Source: Bacteriovorax sp037444575
Lineage (GTDB): Bacteria; Bdellovibrionota; Bacteriovoracia; Bacteriovoracales; Bacteriovoracaceae
DNA: 64,000 nt
Assembly (NCBI GenBank): GCA_037444575.1
Contig: JBBIME010000004.1
Coordinates: forward strand, 124,001 to 188,000
Direction of reading: 5' to 3'
Shown: in pieces, positions 61,229 to 64,000 of the stretch
How positions within the stretch are numbered: position 1 is the first letter of the stretch
Layout of the letters: each line of letters starts with the position of its first letter
Made by a program: the position numbers and the translations under genes
Notes under the pieces: generated by a model
Told to the model about the DNA's origin: nothing
The model's input: the letters and a program-made list of their open reading frames with translations, nothing else
Database searches by the model: none

Positions 61229-61691
61229 TTAGACTCTCTCCTATTGGTTTTGAAAAATAACAATTTAGATTTTTTTCCAACATCGAATAATGAGCAATCT
61301 CTAAACGGTAGGCATATATTTTTTTAAGTTCTTCACAGCCATGTTTAGGATTAAAGCAGTATTTCAGATCACGCTCATCACAAGTAACACTCAACATAAC
61401 ACTTTCACTCATCTCACAGATGACTTTCTTTTTTTCTTGATCGACATATCCTCGAGTAAAACTTTTCTCTAGAGGAAATTTCTTCAAACAAAAATCTGAA
61501 AGTGAGTAAGTCTTATTGAGACACTCTAACTCGCTCAATGATTTGGGAGTAATTAAAATAGCGCTCTTTGATCCCATCGTCTCGCATACTTCACTGTATT
61601 CGAATTCTTTATAGCGAGGAGAGGAAACATCGTGCTTTAAAATAGCAGCGTTGATTTGATTGGCAAAAAGGAGTGTAGTTAAAAGTGACAT
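61218..61691 (-). CDS. Small exported Cys-rich protein
   Basis: Protein of 157 residues with a short signal (MSLLTTLLFANQINA) and nine cysteines in the mature part (in EVCET, LECLN, DFCLK, VICEM, VTCDE, KYCFN, HGCEE and LNCYF among others), likely several disulphides. Overlaps the FecR-domain gene by 11 bases, so it may work with it in the periplasm. No family recognised. Confidence 0.5.
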   Translation of the reverse strand: MSLLTTLLFANQINAAILKHDVSSPRYKEFEYSEVCETMGSKSAILITPKSLSELECLNKTYSLSDFCLKKFPLEKSFTRGYVDQEKKKVICEMSESVMLSVTCDERDLKYCFNPKHGCEELKKIYAYRLEIAHYSMLEKNLNCYFSKPIGESLNEN

Positions 61692-61735
61692 ATGAGAAAA
61701 ATTATAACCATAATTTTTCCCACCGTCATAAGGAT

Positions 61736-62176
61736 TTATTTTAAAATTTTAATTTTGCCAGACAACTCACCCTTATCATTTCTTAAAACTTCAATTTTCA
61801 TTGAACGCTTAGCCAAAATAGTATTACCGTTTTGGTCAAAATCATCCTGGGTGTAATTAATGACTACCAGGTCTTTCTCTAAAAAAGTAATACGGGTTGC
61901 TTCCACCATCATTTTACCCAATTCAAAAATTCTATTCTCTACCATAGGGTTTCCAGTGCCAAGAATGAGAACCATGCGAGTTGGATTCATTCCGTCTCCC
62001 GCTAAGAGTTCAACAACTTTTGCTTCTAATTTGGATGTATTCGAATATGTTAGCTTCACTCCAACGATCGAATCCATGATTTTTAGATTTTCATCTTTGC
62101 TTGCGCGGATAACATCAGAAGAGAAGGCAGAGAAAGCAATCAGTGAAAACAAAAGGGCCATAGCAATTTTTTTCAT
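61736..62176 (-). CDS. Small exported protein of unknown function
   Basis: Protein of 146 residues with signal MKKIAMALLFSLIAFSAFS; cleavage probably after S19. The mature part is strand-rich (VGVKLTYSNTSKLEAKVVEL, MVLILGTGNPMVENRI, ITFLEKDLVVINYT). No cysteine. Not LolA by motif. It precedes the Cys-rich and FecR-domain genes by 44 bases and may share their transcript. Confidence 0.5.
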   Translation of the reverse strand: MKKIAMALLFSLIAFSAFSSDVIRASKDENLKIMDSIVGVKLTYSNTSKLEAKVVELLAGDGMNPTRMVLILGTGNPMVENRIFELGKMMVEATRITFLEKDLVVINYTQDDFDQNGNTILAKRSMKIEVLRNDKGELSGKIKILK

Positions 62177-62263
62177 AAGTTCCTCCCAAAAACTCAGGTG
62201 AAATTTGTTTAGCCACGGATTTATATTCTAGAGGTTGATGCTTGTAAAACTTTTTCTGAAAAT

Positions 62264-62286
62264 AAAAAGGCCACCCGAAGGTGGCC
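62264..62286 (-). terminator. Intrinsic terminator of the glutamate dehydrogenase gene
   Basis: On the minus strand GGCCACC, TTCG loop, GGTGGCC (62286-62269), then TTTTTATTTTC. A perfect UUCG-tetraloop terminator 27 bases after the gdhA stop. Confidence 0.93.
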
Positions 62287-62312
62287 CTCTTAACGTAAAT
62301 AGAGAAAGAAAA

Positions 62313-63572
62313 CTAAGATGGCCATAGCCCTCTTAACTTCATTGCTTTTTCGAGACGGCGAATTGCTGCGATTAAAGCAGCACTCTTCATGTTAACGTTG
62401 AACTCTTTTGAAGTAGCGTAAACATTTTCAAAAGCTTGTTTCATGATTGAGTGAAGTTTTGAGTTTACTTCATCTAAATCCCAGAAGAATGACTGTAGAC
62501 CTTGTACCCATTCAAAGTAAGATACGATTACCCCACCAGCATTACATAGAATGTCTGGAATTAAGAAAGCACCTTTAGCTGTTACGATATCGATAGCTTC
62601 TTTTGTTAAAGGACCGTTTGCTCCTTCAGCAATAATTTTTGCTTTTACAACGTGAGCATTATCTTTTGTGATAACACCGTCGATTGCTGCTGGAATAAGA
62701 ACATCTACGTTAAGAGCAAAAAGCTCATCATTAGTGATGTGTTTTGTTCCTGGCATTCCTTTTAGAACTCTATTTTCTTTTACCCATTGCTCACATTTTT
62801 CAATGTCGAGACCGTTTGGATCGTAAACCCCACCAGAGATATCTGATACTGCTACGATTTTTGCTCCTTGAGCTTTTAAGTCATATGCAGCAGGGATAGC
62901 AACTTTACCAAATCCGTGAATAGCAACAGTTGTGTTTTGGTTAATAGACATTCCGATTTTTTCAGCAGCGAAGTTTACACAGAATGCAACTCCTTTCCCT
63001 GTTGATTCAGCTCGGCCTAGAGATCCTCCAAGATCAATTGGCTTACCAGTAACAATTGCTTGCTCAGTGTAGCCTTTGATTTGAGAATATGTATCCATAA
63101 ACCACGCCATTGTTTGTCCATCAGTTCCAATATCTGGAGCTGGAATATCAATGTGTGGACCAATGATCATGTTAATTTCAGTAGCGTATCTTCTCGTTAG
63201 CGCTTGAAGTTCTTGACGAGATAATTGAGTTGGATCAACACAGATCCCACCCTTTGCTCCACCGTATGGAAGACCAACAAGAGCACATTTAAAAGTCATA
63301 AGCATTGCAAGTCCAGCCGTCTCAGAAAGATCTACACCTGGATGGTAACGGATCCCACCCTTTCCTGGGCCAAGAGATAAATTGTGCTGAACTCTATATC
63401 CAGTAAAAGTTTTTACTGTTCCGTCATCAAGACGGATAGGAACTGAAACTTGTAGCGCGCGTTTTGGGTATTTTAATCTTTCAGCTACGTTTGGATCTAG
63501 ACCCATAACTTTGCTTGCATCTTCCAATTGCTTAATTGCGTCCTGGAATAAAGGACTGTCAAAAAGACTCAT
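62313..63572 (-). CDS. gdhA: Glutamate dehydrogenase (Glu/Leu/Phe/Val family)
   Basis: Interconverts glutamate and 2-oxoglutarate plus ammonia. The 419-residue protein is the hexameric type: LGPGKGGIRYHPGVDLSE near 72 and the catalytic LPYGGAKGGICVDP near 102, PAPDIGTDGQTMAWFMDTYS near 145, and VAIHGFGKVA near 216 as the dinucleotide site. Start ATG follows GGAGG. Likely catabolic, burning amino acids taken up as peptides; cofactor (NAD or NADP) is not certain from sequence. Confidence 0.95.
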   Translation of the reverse strand: MSLFDSPLFQDAIKQLEDASKVMGLDPNVAERLKYPKRALQVSVPIRLDDGTVKTFTGYRVQHNLSLGPGKGGIRYHPGVDLSETAGLAMLMTFKCALVGLPYGGAKGGICVDPTQLSRQELQALTRRYATEINMIIGPHIDIPAPDIGTDGQTMAWFMDTYSQIKGYTEQAIVTGKPIDLGGSLGRAESTGKGVAFCVNFAAEKIGMSINQNTTVAIHGFGKVAIPAAYDLKAQGAKIVAVSDISGGVYDPNGLDIEKCEQWVKENRVLKGMPGTKHITNDELFALNVDVLIPAAIDGVITKDNAHVVKAKIIAEGANGPLTKEAIDIVTAKGAFLIPDILCNAGGVIVSYFEWVQGLQSFFWDLDEVNSKLHSIMKQAFENVYATSKEFNVNMKSAALIAAIRRLEKAMKLRGLWPS

Positions 63573-63651
63573 TATTTAGACCTCCGATTCATAGAAATAA
63601 GGTCTAAACATTACTCTTAAATTTTTGAGAATTCTAGGGGGTACTACAAAA

Positions 63652-64000
63652 CTAAAGATTAAAAGGGAAACTAGCGTTCATCTCCACTCTTTTATCTGCG
63701 TCATTACCATTTGGCTGAGTCGTAGAAGAAACTCGGGCCTTAACATTTTGTGTGATCTCTTGATCTACGAAGGCAACCCACTGAGATTCATTGACACTGT
63801 ATTCAACACCTGTTGAAGTTCCCAATTCTTTAAAATCTTTTTTAGTTAGAATATTTGTTTTCCCATTCGCTTTAACAGTAGCACTGCACTCAACCCATGG
63901 GTTTTTTACATCCATGATTGCCTTTCCTTGAAGAACACGTGCTTTAAATTTAATGCTTATATTTTTTGAAACGCCAACTGAAGCATTTGGACGAAGAGAT
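63652..64000 (-). CDS. Unrecognised gene, 5' end beyond window
   Basis: The frame is open from the right window edge to a TAG at 63652, so only the C-terminal 115 residues are seen. It has internal Met near 63915 but continues upstream (SVGVSKNISIKFKARVLQGK), so that Met is not the start. The visible part is strand-rich with a Lys/Asn/Thr composition and ends in NASFPFNL, possibly an exported beta protein. No family recognised. It lies 79 bases upstream of gdhA on the same strand. Confidence 0.5.
   Translation of the reverse strand, partial: SLRPNASVGVSKNISIKFKARVLQGKAIMDVKNPWVECSATVKANGKTNILTKKDFKELGTSTGVEYSVNESQWVAFVDQEITQNVKARVSSTTQPNGNDADKRVEMNASFPFNL

Overview
This 64 kb window is AT-rich, densely packed bacterial chromosome. 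It reads like a member of the Bdellovibrionota, most likely the Bacteriovorax/Peredibacter/Halobacteriovorax side (an inference, not proven). Reasons: AT-biased codon use throughout; an unusual mix of a SUV3-type RNA helicase, a DUF455 ferritin-like protein, an Acidithiobacillus-type glutamate-cysteine ligase and paired ArsA-like ATPases; and many secreted hydrolases, lipoproteins and Cys-rich exported proteins with no clear family. No rRNA, tRNA, CRISPR array, prophage or intact insertion sequence was seen.

Layout. 1-5239 (minus): an oligopeptide ABC importer, oppA-B-C-D-F, with oppF cut by the left edge. 5344-7799 (minus): a TPR lipoprotein and a LolB-like lipoprotein that seems to begin at a non-canonical ATT. 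7986-8612 (plus): a promoter, a structured leader with a 30-codon ORF, and a PhaR_N-domain regulator. 8651-15028 (plus): a tight operon of an outer-membrane barrel, two ArsA-like ATPases, gshA, cystathionine beta-synthase and a cystathionine gamma-lyase type enzyme, i.e. homocysteine to cysteine to gamma-glutamylcysteine, closed by a strong terminator. With ahcY at 39788-41083 the window covers SAH to homocysteine to cysteine to glutathione precursor. 15039-20442: a secreted zincin, a SpoIIE/PP2C-like protein, an HD-GYP c-di-GMP phosphodiesterase and a membrane-anchored protein with a six-Cys domain.

20467-28010: a class II aldolase homologue, an ATP-grasp-like protein overlapping a DUF455 ferritin-like protein, a SUV3-type helicase, an exported M28 aminopeptidase and a nitronate monooxygenase-like enzyme. 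28176-36000: exported proteins (a transglutaminase-like domain with a probable barrel, a six-hairpin glycosidase), an M3 oligopeptidase and a DtxR-type metalloregulator. 36220-48095: a Cys-rich exported protein, a GT2 glycosyltransferase, a membrane protein, rpiB, ahcY, an APH-fold kinase, an RlmL-type methyltransferase, a membrane histidine kinase, a possible PD-(D/E)XK nuclease and an acyl-CoA dehydrogenase.

48262-53909: duplicated small lipoproteins, a wrecked Y1-type transposase, a large exported protein and an RlmK-like methyltransferase. 54000-58231: RlmM-like and TrmH-like RNA methyltransferases facing outward from nearly touching start codons, followed by gpmI and pfkA. 58251-60534: a self-cleaving CI/LexA-type repressor with a palindrome over its start codon, a single-domain response regulator, a brnT/brnA toxin-antitoxin pair and, just upstream of it, a stand-alone ComM/ChlI N-terminal domain whose Shine-Dalgarno sequence is locked in a long hairpin. 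60641-64000: a FecR-domain protein, small exported proteins, glutamate dehydrogenase and an edge-truncated gene.

The places most worth a second look are the hairpin-gated ComM-domain/brnTA cluster, the DUF455/ATP-grasp pair, the ATT-start lipoprotein, and the structured leader with a small ORF upstream of the PhaR_N gene.
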